NCBI GenBank assembly: GCA_003979345.1 | Contig: RYVZ01000026.1 | Location: 1 to 47,118, forward strand | Direction of reading: 5' to 3' | From: Lachnospiraceae bacterium | GTDB taxonomy: Bacteria > Bacillota > Clostridia > Lachnospirales > Lachnospiraceae | Length of the DNA stretch: 47,118 nucleotides | In this document: one piece after another, positions 33,436 to 41,116 of the stretch | Layout: every line of letters begins with the position of its first letter | Numbering within the stretch: position 1 is the first letter of the stretch | The notes under the pieces: generated by a model | Seen by the model: the letters and a program-made list of their open reading frames with translations, nothing else | Told to the model about the DNA's origin: nothing | Database searches by the model: none | Translations under genes and position numbers: made by a program

Positions 33436-34194
33436 CTAATTGCCGGAAAGCTCTGCGCGGCGTTTCTTAATGCCCTCCAAAATATGCTGTTTACATTCGA
33501 TTGCTTTTTCTTTTGACATGGCAGGGACATCCTTGAGCTTATATTCCATGCCAAGCTTGTCATATTTGACTTTTCCCATCGTATGGTAGGGAAGTACGTC
33601 TAGCGCTTTTAAGTTGCTCAGACCGCCGATAAAATACCCGAGATCAAACAGATATTTCGGGTCATCGGTAATACCCGGAACAACAACATGGCGGATCCAC
33701 ATGTCTACATGGTGATCGGAAAGGTACTGCGCATAGGCAAGGATTCCGTCGTTGGGCTGGGAAGTCAGTTCCTTATGCTTTTCCGGATCGATATGCTTAA
33801 TATCAAGCATGACAAGATCGGTCAAAGGTACAAGCTGATCCATCTTTTCGATAAAAGCGGCGTTATCAGGCTTAAATGCAATACCTGACGAATCAAGGCA
33901 GGTGTGGATGTTTCTTTTTTTGCATTCTGTAAAGAGTTCGATCAGAAAATCCGGCTGCATGAGCGGTTCGCCGCCTGTCACGGTAATGCCGCCCTTTGTG
34001 TAAAAACTTTTATTGCGCTCATATTGTTCGAGAATTTCGGACACTTCCATGATGGTGCCGCCTGTCATTGCCCAGGTATCGGGATTGTGACAGTATGCGC
34101 AGCGCATGGGACAGCCCTGTACGAATACAACGAATCGTGTGCCCGGACCGTCAACGGTTCCGAAGGATTCCAGTGAATGGATTCTTCCGCTCAT
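33436..34194 (-). CDS. pflA: Pyruvate formate-lyase activating enzyme (radical SAM)
   Basis: This 252-aa radical-SAM activase abstracts a hydrogen from the glycyl-radical site of pyruvate formate-lyase under anaerobic conditions. The [4Fe-4S] motif C-x3-C-x2-C is Cys28, Cys32 and Cys35 (QGCPMRCAYCHNPD). ESFGTVDGPGTRFVVF, GGITVTGGEPLMQP, DIKHIDPEKH and WIRHVVVPG are canonical for PflA. In this window its target glycine is not on the PflB core but on the separate 80-aa protein encoded just upstream (34449-34691), so the activase probably acts on that small protein, alone or in complex. The gap to it (254 bases) contains hairpins. Confidence 0.97.
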   Translation of the reverse strand: MSGRIHSLESFGTVDGPGTRFVVFVQGCPMRCAYCHNPDTWAMTGGTIMEVSEILEQYERNKSFYTKGGITVTGGEPLMQPDFLIELFTECKKRNIHTCLDSSGIAFKPDNAAFIEKMDQLVPLTDLVMLDIKHIDPEKHKELTSQPNDGILAYAQYLSDHHVDMWIRHVVVPGITDDPKYLFDLGYFIGGLSNLKALDVLPYHTMGKVKYDKLGMEYKLKDVPAMSKEKAIECKQHILEGIKKRRAELSGN

Positions 34195-34380
34195 AGTAAG
34201 TTCCTTTCTGATAAAAAAGCTGATAAAAATTCTGATTGAAAATCCGGAGAATCGAATGTCTGCTTATGTTATGCAGATGATGGTAAAGTGATATTCCCCG
34301 AAAATTTGTCAAAACCCGAGGAGAGCATCCCCGGGTCCTGATCGTAACGGTATTAAATATTGTGACTAAAGAAAAAATCT

Positions 34381-34450
34381 AAAAGGTTGATTCCAAAAGG
34401 AAAAACCTTTGATGGATTCTAAAAGAATCCGCTTTAGCGGAACTCTTTTT
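34381..34450 (-). terminator. Hairpins after the glycyl-radical-domain gene
   Basis: Two hairpins: gcgg/ccgc-based (34421-34450, starting at the stop codon, short T tract on the minus strand) and aaaggt.../...acctttt (34381-34411), followed on the minus strand by tagatttttt. They may attenuate or end the transcript before pflA. Confidence 0.55.
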
Positions 34451-34691
34451 AGACCGCCTCGTGGAAAGTACGGGAAATAACGTCAGCCTGCTGTTCCGGT
34501 GTCAGTTTGATGAAGTTTACTGCATAACCAGAAACGCGGATCGTAAGCTGCGGATAATTCTCGGGATGCTTCTGTGCATCAAGAAGCGTGTCTCTGTTTA
34601 AGACATTGACATTTAAGTGATGTCCGCCCTTGGTTGCATAGCCGTCCAGTAAGTTTACTAAGTTGTCTACCTGTGCATTATTCTCTGCCAT
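34449..34691 (-). CDS. Stand-alone glycyl-radical domain of pyruvate formate-lyase
   Basis: This 80-aa protein is nothing but the C-terminal end of a PFL: QVDNLVNLLDGYATKGGHHLNVNV (7-30), then the radical loop RVSGYAVNF (52-60, radical Gly55) and IKLTPEQQADVISRTF. The minus-strand ATG 34691 has a strong aaaggagg. The catalytic protein at 34942-36981 lacks this part, so this protein most likely completes it; 679 + 80 residues equals a normal ~760-residue PFL, and the glycine falls at combined position 734, as in E. coli PFL. It resembles the E. coli spare-part protein GrcA, but here there is no full-length PFL in the window to rescue. Confidence 0.93.
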   Translation of the reverse strand: MAENNAQVDNLVNLLDGYATKGGHHLNVNVLNRDTLLDAQKHPENYPQLTIRVSGYAVNFIKLTPEQQADVISRTFHEAV

Positions 34692-34718
34692 GATAATGTC
34701 CTCCTTTAATCAAAATTT

Positions 34719-34916
34719 TCAGCGATCCATGCCTTCCTGCATAGTCGGGATACTGCATGCGAATGCGTTCTTGGAACAGTCAACGCAGCCCATGGTCTCG
34801 ACGTTTTTGGCTTCACTGCTTGTTTCGTCTACATCGACATTCACATGCCCGACGCCGTTTTTCATTCCGGCGTCGAGCTGTGCAATTAAATTATCGATCA
34901 TTTGAGCTTCATCCAT
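34719..34916 (-). CDS. Cysteine-tailed paralogue of the glycyl-radical domain N-terminus
   Basis: This 65-aa protein starts at minus-strand ATG 34916, 8 bases after gaggg (the upstream GTG 34931 is less likely). Residues 5-30 (QMIDNLIAQLDAGMKNGVGH then VNVDVD) align with residues 7-30 of the adjacent radical-domain protein (QVDNLVNLLDGYATKGGHH then LNVNV). After this the two differ: the radical loop is replaced by GCVDCSKNAFACS, with Cys44, Cys47 and Cys54. The leaders of both genes also share TTGATT and a GAGG-type site at equal distance, pointing to gene duplication. It lies 25 bases after the PflB core and 27 before the radical domain. A role as redox sensor, cap or scaffold is inference; I know no named family. 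Confidence 0.8.
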   Translation of the reverse strand: MDEAQMIDNLIAQLDAGMKNGVGHVNVDVDETSSEAKNVETMGCVDCSKNAFACSIPTMQEGMDR

Positions 34917-34941
34917 AACATGATCCCTCACTCAATCAAGA

Positions 34942-36981
34942 TTATTTGTTCAAGTCAAGTTCAATGTCGCCCGCAAATACCTGATCCTCTTTTCCGAGAG
35001 CGCCCGGAATGATCGTGAAGGTATTGGAAATACCATCCTGAGCATCATTGAACGGAAGCTTGGATACGGAAGAAAGGGAAGCGACTGCACCGTGTGTATC
35101 GCGTCCGTGCATCGGGTTGGCACCCGGAGCAAACGGCTGGCCTTTCCTGCGTCCGTCCGGCGTATTACCGGTTGCCTTACCGTAGGTTACATTGGACGTA
35201 ATGGTAAGGATGGAGGTCGTAGGAATACCATTTCTGTAGGTGTGGTGTCTTCTGACAGCCGTCATGAACGTATGAACAGCCCACTGTGCGATTTCGTCTA
35301 CACGGTCGTCGTCATTGCCGTATTTCGGGAACTCGCCGGTCGTCTTAAAGTCAACGATGATGCCATCCTCGTCGCGGATCGGCTCAACCTTTGCATACTT
35401 GATTGCGGAAAGGGAGTCTGCTACGATGGAAAGACCTGCAACACCCGTTGCAAAGTAACGCTTTACGTCTCTGTCATGAAGAGCCATTTCTGCTCTCTCA
35501 TAGCAGTACTTGTCATGCATATAGTGGATGATGTTCAGCGTGTTGACATAAACGTCAGCCTGCCACTCCATCATATCGACGAACTTGCTCACAACATCAT
35601 CATAATCAAGAACATCGCCGGTTACAGGGCGGTACTTCGGACCAACCTGTTTCTTGGTCACTTCATCGACACCGCCGTTTAATGCGTAAAGCAGACATTT
35701 TGCAAGGTTCGCACGTGCGCCGAAGAACTGCATTTCCTTACCGATGACCATGGAGGATACGCAGCATGCGATACCGTAATCATCACCGTGAACGACTCTC
35801 ATCAGATCATCGTTCTCGTACTGGATGGAGGATGTCTTAATGGACATCTTTGCGCAGTACTTCTTCCAGCTTTCCGGAAGTCTTGTGGACCAAAGAACCG
35901 TCAGGTTCGGCTCGGGAGAGGGTCCTAAGTTCTCCAGCGTATGCAGATAACGGAAGCTCATCTTGGTTACCATATGGCGTCCGTCAATGCCGACACCGCC
36001 GAGAGATTCGGTTACCCATACCGGGTCGCCTGCGAAGATCTGATTGTATTCCGGTGTACGGGCAAACTTTACGCAGCGCAGCTTCATGATGAAGTGGTCA
36101 ACGAACTCCTGAATCTGCTCCTCGGTAAATGTGCCGTTTGCAAGGTCTCTCTGCGCATAGCAGTCAAGGAAGGTGGACGTACGTCCAAGGGACATTGCAG
36201 CACCGTTCTGCTCTTTTACGGAGCAGAGATAACCGAAGTAAGTCCACTGGATCGCTTCCTGTACGTTCGCAGCCGGCTTGGAAATGTCGCAGCCGTAAGA
36301 AGCAGCCATCTCCTTCATCATCTTTAATGCTACCATCTGCTCGGAGATCTCTTCACGAAGGCGGATGATGTCGTCAGTCATCACGCGGCCGGTGGAATCC
36401 TTCTGAGCCTGCTTATCCTCAAGAAGTCTGTCGATACCGTAAAGAGCGACACGCCTGTAATCGCCGATGATACGTCCGCGTCCGTAAGCATCCGGAAGAC
36501 CCGTGATGATGTGAGCGGAACGGCATGCTCTCATCTCTGCATTGTATGCATCGAAGCAGCCTGCATTGTGTGTCTTTCTGTGTGTGGAGAAGAACTCGGA
36601 GATCTCAGGATCAACTTCATATCCGTTATCGGAACAAGCCTTTTCTGCCATACGGATACCGCCGTACGGCTGTAAGGAACGCTTGAACGGTTTGTCAGTC
36701 TGGAAACCGACGATCGTCTCCTTGTTCTTATCAAGATAGCCCGGACCGTGGGAAGTGATCGTGGATACGACCTTGGTATCCATGTCAAGGACGCCGCCTG
36801 CCGCGCGCTCCTTATCCTGAAGATCACGAACCATTGCCCATAAGTCGTTGGTGTTCTGCGTAGGTCCTGCAAGGAAGGACTCGTCCCCGTCATACGGCGT
36901 GTAGTTTCTCTGGATGAAATCACGCACGTTGATCTCTTTGTCCCATTTGCCGCCTACAAAATCGTTCCATTCTGGTCTCAT
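34942..36981 (-). CDS. pflB: Pyruvate formate-lyase catalytic core without glycyl-radical domain
   Basis: This 679-aa glycyl-radical enzyme core turns pyruvate and CoA into acetyl-CoA and formate. MRPEWNDFVGGKW at the start, FSTHRKTHNAGCFDAY, TGLPDAYGRGRIIGDYRR, the catalytic cysteine pair Cys406-Cys407 (YGIACCVSSM) and the late NPMHGRDTHGAVASL are canonical. The chain stops at FAGDIELDLNK, where relatives continue into the radical domain with RVSGYA. That part is a separate gene two positions downstream. The stop is clean and each following gene has its own ribosome site, so this is a split gene rather than a frameshift. The promoter is at 37061-37090 on the minus strand, and taggaggc precedes ATG 36981. 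Confidence 0.95.
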   Translation of the reverse strand: MRPEWNDFVGGKWDKEINVRDFIQRNYTPYDGDESFLAGPTQNTNDLWAMVRDLQDKERAAGGVLDMDTKVVSTITSHGPGYLDKNKETIVGFQTDKPFKRSLQPYGGIRMAEKACSDNGYEVDPEISEFFSTHRKTHNAGCFDAYNAEMRACRSAHIITGLPDAYGRGRIIGDYRRVALYGIDRLLEDKQAQKDSTGRVMTDDIIRLREEISEQMVALKMMKEMAASYGCDISKPAANVQEAIQWTYFGYLCSVKEQNGAAMSLGRTSTFLDCYAQRDLANGTFTEEQIQEFVDHFIMKLRCVKFARTPEYNQIFAGDPVWVTESLGGVGIDGRHMVTKMSFRYLHTLENLGPSPEPNLTVLWSTRLPESWKKYCAKMSIKTSSIQYENDDLMRVVHGDDYGIACCVSSMVIGKEMQFFGARANLAKCLLYALNGGVDEVTKKQVGPKYRPVTGDVLDYDDVVSKFVDMMEWQADVYVNTLNIIHYMHDKYCYERAEMALHDRDVKRYFATGVAGLSIVADSLSAIKYAKVEPIRDEDGIIVDFKTTGEFPKYGNDDDRVDEIAQWAVHTFMTAVRRHHTYRNGIPTTSILTITSNVTYGKATGNTPDGRRKGQPFAPGANPMHGRDTHGAVASLSSVSKLPFNDAQDGISNTFTIIPGALGKEDQVFAGDIELDLNK

Positions 36982-37060
36982 TTGAAATGCCTCCTATAAA
37001 ATTTTTTATACGGTTAAAAACCGTTAGTTGCGCATAAAAATATGCTTTCGATACACCATA

Positions 37061-37090
37061 ATTATAGGTTAGATTTCATAGGAGAGTCAA
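37061..37090 (-). promoter_or_regulatory. Sigma-A promoter of the split pfl operon
   Basis: Minus strand: TTGACT (37090-37085), 18 bases, TATAAT (37066-37061), ~75 bases upstream of pflB. An inverted repeat ATGTACT-N6-AGTACAT (37099-37118) lies just upstream of the -35 box and may be a regulator site. Confidence 0.75.
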
Positions 37091-37212
37091 GAGAAGCAAT
37101 GTACTTTTTCGAGTACATGAATAAAAAATTATTGGAAAAAATTGTGAAAATTGTGCAAGTTGTGATAAGATGGAAATGCTACAACAGGTACATGAAAAAA
37201 GGAGGCATAGAT

Positions 37213-37404
37213 ATGGCACAATTTACGAAGGACATGACGATCGGCGAAATGCTCCAGATGAATCCGGCAGTCGCTCCGGTTCTGATGGAAGCCGGTATGC
37301 ATTGCTTAGGCTGCCCGTCTGCGCAGGGCGAATCTCTGGAGGAAGCAGCGATGGTCCACGGCATTGACGTGGATGATCTGATGGGAAAGCTTGCTGAATT
37401 ATAG
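37213..37404 (+). CDS. DUF1858 small redox protein (hybrid-cluster-protein associated)
   Basis: This 63-aa protein starts at ATG 37213 behind aggaggcatag; the frame extends upstream but without a ribosome site. It shows TKDMTIGEMLQMNPAVAPVLMEAGMHCLGCPSAQGESLEEAA, the DUF1858 pattern with a C-x2-C pair (Cys31, Cys34) of redox-disulfide type. Members are often linked to hybrid-cluster proteins in anaerobes. It is divergent from the pfl operon, sharing a ~230-base control region, so both may answer to the same redox state. It ends before a strong terminator. Confidence 0.92.
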   Translation: MAQFTKDMTIGEMLQMNPAVAPVLMEAGMHCLGCPSAQGESLEEAAMVHGIDVDDLMGKLAEL

Positions 37405-37493
37405 AAGAAGTATTGCGTGACGCAGACGCGGCCGGAAAACCGAAAAACAGGTTTTCAGACGGGAAGAAGTATGGAACAGATTTTATGGCAGAT

Positions 37494-37538
37494 AAAAAGA
37501 AAGCGTTTCCTTGAATCAAAAGGAAATGCTTTCTTTTT
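37494..37538. terminator. Bidirectional terminator between DUF1858 and mecA
   Basis: Stem aaaaagaaagcgtttcctt pairs with aaggaaatgctttcttttt (one G-T), with A and T tracts on both sides, between two convergent genes. Confidence 0.9.
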
Positions 37539-37556
37539 GAAAAAACGACAACGAAG

Positions 37557-38333
37557 CTAAAACGCCTGCGCGATTGCCTCGACTGCATGAGAAGGTATGA
37601 TCGCTTCGAAATGTTCCTCCAAAAATGCAGAAGCCGAATTTGTCAGTCTTTCGCCCTTGCCATATTCCGAGAGCGTGTTACACAGACGGTTGAACTCGGC
37701 AGGAGAGGTTTTCCCCTTCGAGACAACAAGGGTATATTGCCCGTTCATTGTATTCTTATATAAAGCCGTGTCGGTGGTAATACCGCCGGTAAGCATACGT
37801 GATACCCTGATCAGATGATCCAGCGCGGAGAAACTGTATAATATGGAGATATCTGCGTCAATTTCGTTTGAAACGGTATCCGTTGCCGTCTGTGTGTTAC
37901 CGTTTCCCTTGTCGGGAAGGGCGCCGGCAGCACTCTGCATCCTGCGGAAAAGATCTAAAACGTCCAGCGCGGTCTCGGAAAGAAAAGCCCCCGTGCTGTT
38001 GATGACATCCATATCTGTTTCTTCTCCGTCGTCATCATCATGAATGGACGGTGCAAAATTGGAAAAACGCGTGTCCAGTTCTTCAGGATCTTCCACTTTG
38101 GTGATGACCAATACGAGGCAACCGGAATTTAAGGGGATCGCCTCGATCATCAGAGGGATGTCCTCTGCCTCAAACCCAAACTGTACGGAAGCCTGCTGCA
38201 TCATGTCCCGAAATAGTTTTTTGGTCTTATCGGAACCGTATACCAGTTCGCTGATCTTGATCTGCCGGTCAGCAAGATCATCACTTGTCAAAGTACAGCG
38301 GATTTGGTAGTCATTTACTTTTTCGATTTTCAT
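37557..38333 (-). CDS. mecA: Adaptor protein MecA
   Basis: This 258-aa MecA-family adaptor hands substrates to the ClpC-ClpP protease. The N-terminal domain begins KIEKVNDYQIRCTLTSDDLADR and includes FGFEAEDIPLMIEAIPL. An acidic linker (HDDDDGEETDMD, ~107-118) leads to the C-terminal ClpC-binding domain (ILYSFSALDHLIRVSRML, LYKNTMNGQYTLVVSK, LSEYGKG, FLEEHFEAII). Length is somewhat above the ~220 residues of the B. subtilis protein because of the linker. It stands alone between a terminator and its own promoter at 38395-38423. Confidence 0.94.
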   Translation of the reverse strand: MKIEKVNDYQIRCTLTSDDLADRQIKISELVYGSDKTKKLFRDMMQQASVQFGFEAEDIPLMIEAIPLNSGCLVLVITKVEDPEELDTRFSNFAPSIHDDDDGEETDMDVINSTGAFLSETALDVLDLFRRMQSAAGALPDKGNGNTQTATDTVSNEIDADISILYSFSALDHLIRVSRMLTGGITTDTALYKNTMNGQYTLVVSKGKTSPAEFNRLCNTLSEYGKGERLTNSASAFLEEHFEAIIPSHAVEAIAQAF

Positions 38334-38394
38334 TTCATATCACATCCTATCTATCCGTCAAAACCATGCGATCATGCAATTTATCAGTAAAAGT

Positions 38395-38423
38395 ATCTTA
38401 TACTGATTAGTTTATTAAGTCAA
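38395..38423 (-). promoter_or_regulatory. Candidate promoter for mecA
   Basis: Minus strand: TTGACT (38423-38418), 17 bases, TAAGAT (38400-38395), ~60 bases before ATG 38333. Confidence 0.6.
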
Positions 38424-39171
38424 TAGCATGGCGTGACAGTTTATATTTTTTTTATCCGTTGCGACAGACGCCGTAAAAAGCATGTTTTCTTAAGATATTA
38501 GGAAAAATAAACAATATGAGGACTTCCTGAGTTATTTTTTACAAAAATTTTTGTGAAAATTTGTCAAAAAATCAGCTTGCCAAAGCTATTATACAGGGAT
38601 ACAATAAAAAAACAAAGATGCCTCGGATAATCCGTATCGGAGAGGAGGCAGACGTTTTTCATTGTCACATTCGTGACATACGTTCAAAATTATCTTCTTC
38701 CCATCATTTCATAGTTTGTTCCGGTAAACTGTGTACGGAGTCATTTTCATCCAATTTTCAAAGACGGATCGTATACTATGTTAGTATGGGATTGTCTTAC
38801 AGGCTTATGTGTCTGTTCGTAAAATAATTTTTTCCAATGAACGAAGAAAGAAACAATATTCACGGTATAATTCAAATTTTTTGCTTAGCAATATTTTCCA
38901 TATGATACCGTCCGGCATCTTTGCAAGTCTGTTTCATGGCAGTCAGTGTGGTACTGTGCTTACCTATCACGGAATCCTTTTGGACGCTTGCTTTCCCAAA
39001 ATGGCAGATATAAGGAACATCAGTCAAAATACAGGAAAGGAGATGCATATGATAACACGTATCGTTTGGGAAAGCAGCATCAGACGCACGGAAACACACG
39101 GATATCAGGATGCGAAGCTTCAATAAAATCTATGATTTTATTTGAAAAGTCAATCTATGTCAAATTTGGTA
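38424..39171. other. Long stretch without a recognisable gene
   Basis: About 750 bases that are AT-rich at the mecA side. Open frames of 88, 105 and 83 codons exist on both strands, but they overlap each other, have poor start contexts and resemble nothing known. Visible features are a palindrome acaaaaatttttgt (38541-38554), a hairpin tgtcac/gtgaca (38663-38678) and one small ORF with a good ribosome site at 39049. It may hold a decayed gene or a small RNA. Confidence 0.5.
39049..39126 (+). CDS. Possible 25-aa small ORF
   Basis: ATG 39049 lies 6 bases after aaggag (39037-39042) and reads MITRIVWESSIRRTETHGYQ then DAKLQ to a TAA at 39124-39126. It is basic and polar, with no recognised family. 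The ribosome site is the only support, so it may be non-functional. Confidence 0.25.
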   Translation: MITRIVWESSIRRTETHGYQDAKLQ

Positions 39172-39200
39172 ATGACGGCTGTGCAATAGTCTGTTATAAT
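39172..39200 (+). promoter_or_regulatory. Candidate promoter for the GH18 gene
   Basis: ATGACG (39172-39177; 4 of 6 consensus), 17 bases, a perfect TATAAT (39195-39200), 26 bases before the start codon. Confidence 0.6.
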
Positions 39201-39225
39201 ATAAGGGCGTTTGGAGGGAACAGGA

Positions 39226-40959
39226 ATGAAGAAAAAGATAATTCCGGTGCTTGTCGCAATCGCCCTTATTTGTGTGGTCGTGCTAGTGACAGTGATACCT
39301 AAAATATTGGACCGTTATTCTTACTCAAAGGAGAGGGCCGACCTGACTGAATATTTTGAGTGTGAGGGCGACGAGGCAAGGATCATGCATCAGGATCAAT
39401 TGCTTGCGGACCGGGCGCTTGTACGTGACGGAGCCGTTTATTTTCAATATGATACGGTAGCGGCATATATGGAAGACCGGTTTTACTATAATGAGACGGA
39501 GCGTGCGCTGAAATATACGCTGCCCGACTGCGTAGAGACGGTTTTTCTGGATACGGCCGTGATCATAAAGACAGTGCCTGACCTGACGGGGCAGGGAACG
39601 ACAGAGTCGGAGACACTCAATCATACCGCAGCGTTCGAGGAGGAAGGAACGCTGTATCTCTGGGCGTATTATGTACAGCGCTACTGTGACATGAACTATG
39701 CGCTTTACGGCGGCGACGGGGAACCGTACCGCGTACAGATATTTACAGAAGAAGATACGGTAAATACCGCTACGATCAAAAAAGCGACTGCTGTCAGACG
39801 GCTTGGCGGGATCAAGAGCCCGATCCTTACCGATGTCGCGGCTGGAGACGAGGTCGTTGTACTCAACCGCATGGAGACATGGGCGGAAGTCAAAACAAAA
39901 GACTGCGTGACTGGATATATAGAAGTGAAATATCTGGAAAACGAGCAGGAAATCCGCCGGACGACCGGCAGGGAATATACGGAGCCTGTTTATCCGCGTA
40001 TTCAGAGGGATCACAAGATCGTGATGGCGTGGCACCCCGTGATGAGCGCGGATGCAAACAGTACGCTTGACGGCGTGACGGCAAATACGGGAGGTCTGAA
40101 TGTCATTTCACCGACATGGTTTTATGTAGCGGGCGGCGCGGACGGCGTATCGATCAATAATATTTCCGACGCCTCTTATGTGGCGCGCGCGCATGGAAAG
40201 GGATATGAAGTATGGGCGCTTGCCGAGGATATGACCCTGTCCCCCGATCTTTACGGAATCTTATCAAGCAGCACGCTGCGGGAAGCGCTGGAGATACAGC
40301 TTGTATCAGCCGCGCTGAACGCAGGCGTGGATGGCATCAATATTGACTTTGAGCATGTCTCCAAAGACTGCGGCGTTCACTTTGCACAGTTTCTGAGAGA
40401 GCTGTCCATCCTGACTCATAAGAATAATCTGGTGCTTTCCGTGGATAATTATGTGCCGGAAGGCGGCAGGGGGCAGTATCATCTGGAAGAGCAGGGAATC
40501 GTGGTCGATTATGTCGTGCTCATGGGATATGACGAGCATTGGGCAGGCTGCAGCGAGGCGGGATCGGTTGCGTCCATCGGCTTTGTGGAGCGCGGGATCA
40601 GGGATACGATCGAGATCGGTGTTCCTGCGGACAGGATCATTAACGGCGTGCCGTTTTTTACACGCATCTGGTCAACGAACGGCGGCGAGGTAACAAGCAG
40701 TGCGGTAGGCATGCAGGCGGCGAAGGACTGGGTAAATAATTACGGTGTAGAGCTGATGTGGGATGAGATCACCTGTCAGAATTACGGCGAGCTGTCGAGC
40801 GGCGGAGCACTTTATCAAGTGTGGATGGAGGATCAGGAATCACTGCAGGTCAAGCTGAATGTGATGAATACCTATGAAATTGCCGGTTTATCTGCGTGGA
40901 GGCTTGGTTATGAGACAGCGGATATCTGGGCGATCATCGCGGCGTATGGCAATTCATAA
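39226..40959 (+). CDS. Membrane-anchored GH18 protein with SH3 domain
   Basis: This 577-aa protein starts at ATG 39226, 7 bases after ggaggga; TTG 39211 is less likely. An N-terminal signal anchor (~5-25) is followed by an extracellular region of two copper-amine-oxidase-N-like strands (~50-180), an SH3-type domain (~190-240, GDEVVVLNRMETWAEVK) and a GH18 TIM barrel (~260-575). The catalytic motif DGINIDFE has Asp374 and the proton donor Glu376; LVLSVDNY and YVVLMGYDEHW are also typical. GH18 enzymes of this build act on peptidoglycan glycan strands; spore-cortex enzymes such as SleL/YaaH belong here. A cwlD gene follows, which supports a cell-wall or spore role. Confidence 0.88.
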   Translation: MKKKIIPVLVAIALICVVVLVTVIPKILDRYSYSKERADLTEYFECEGDEARIMHQDQLLADRALVRDGAVYFQYDTVAAYMEDRFYYNETERALKYTLPDCVETVFLDTAVIIKTVPDLTGQGTTESETLNHTAAFEEEGTLYLWAYYVQRYCDMNYALYGGDGEPYRVQIFTEEDTVNTATIKKATAVRRLGGIKSPILTDVAAGDEVVVLNRMETWAEVKTKDCVTGYIEVKYLENEQEIRRTTGREYTEPVYPRIQRDHKIVMAWHPVMSADANSTLDGVTANTGGLNVISPTWFYVAGGADGVSINNISDASYVARAHGKGYEVWALAEDMTLSPDLYGILSSSTLREALEIQLVSAALNAGVDGINIDFEHVSKDCGVHFAQFLRELSILTHKNNLVLSVDNYVPEGGRGQYHLEEQGIVVDYVVLMGYDEHWAGCSEAGSVASIGFVERGIRDTIEIGVPADRIINGVPFFTRIWSTNGGEVTSSAVGMQAAKDWVNNYGVELMWDEITCQNYGELSSGGALYQVWMEDQESLQVKLNVMNTYEIAGLSAWRLGYETADIWAIIAAYGNS

Positions 40960-41041
40960 AATATCGTTTGTCCAAAAGCTATAAACTTCTCAATACAATA
41001 AAATTTCAAAAGCACAGTCCGGTATCGGCTGCTGCTGCCTA

Positions 41042-41074
41042 AAAACCCAAATCCGGTTATTGGATTTGGGTTTT
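41042..41074 (+). terminator. Rho-independent terminator after the GH18 gene
   Basis: Perfect 13-bp stem aaaacccaaatcc / ggatttgggtttt around ggttatt. It separates the GH18 gene from cwlD, whose start is 43 bases downstream. Confidence 0.85.
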
Positions 41075-41116
41075 ATTCATATAATCTGTTATGAAAGAAT
41101 GTGCGGGAGGCGGAGC

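Noticed and set aside
37142..37158. Rex-like site between pflB and DUF1858
   Set aside because: Only one half-site (TTGTGA) matches; the second half does not form the expected inverted repeat.
38561..39126. Plus-strand open frames of 88 and 105 codons
   Set aside because: They overlap each other and a minus-strand frame, have weak start contexts and no recognisable features; kept only as part of the gene-free stretch.
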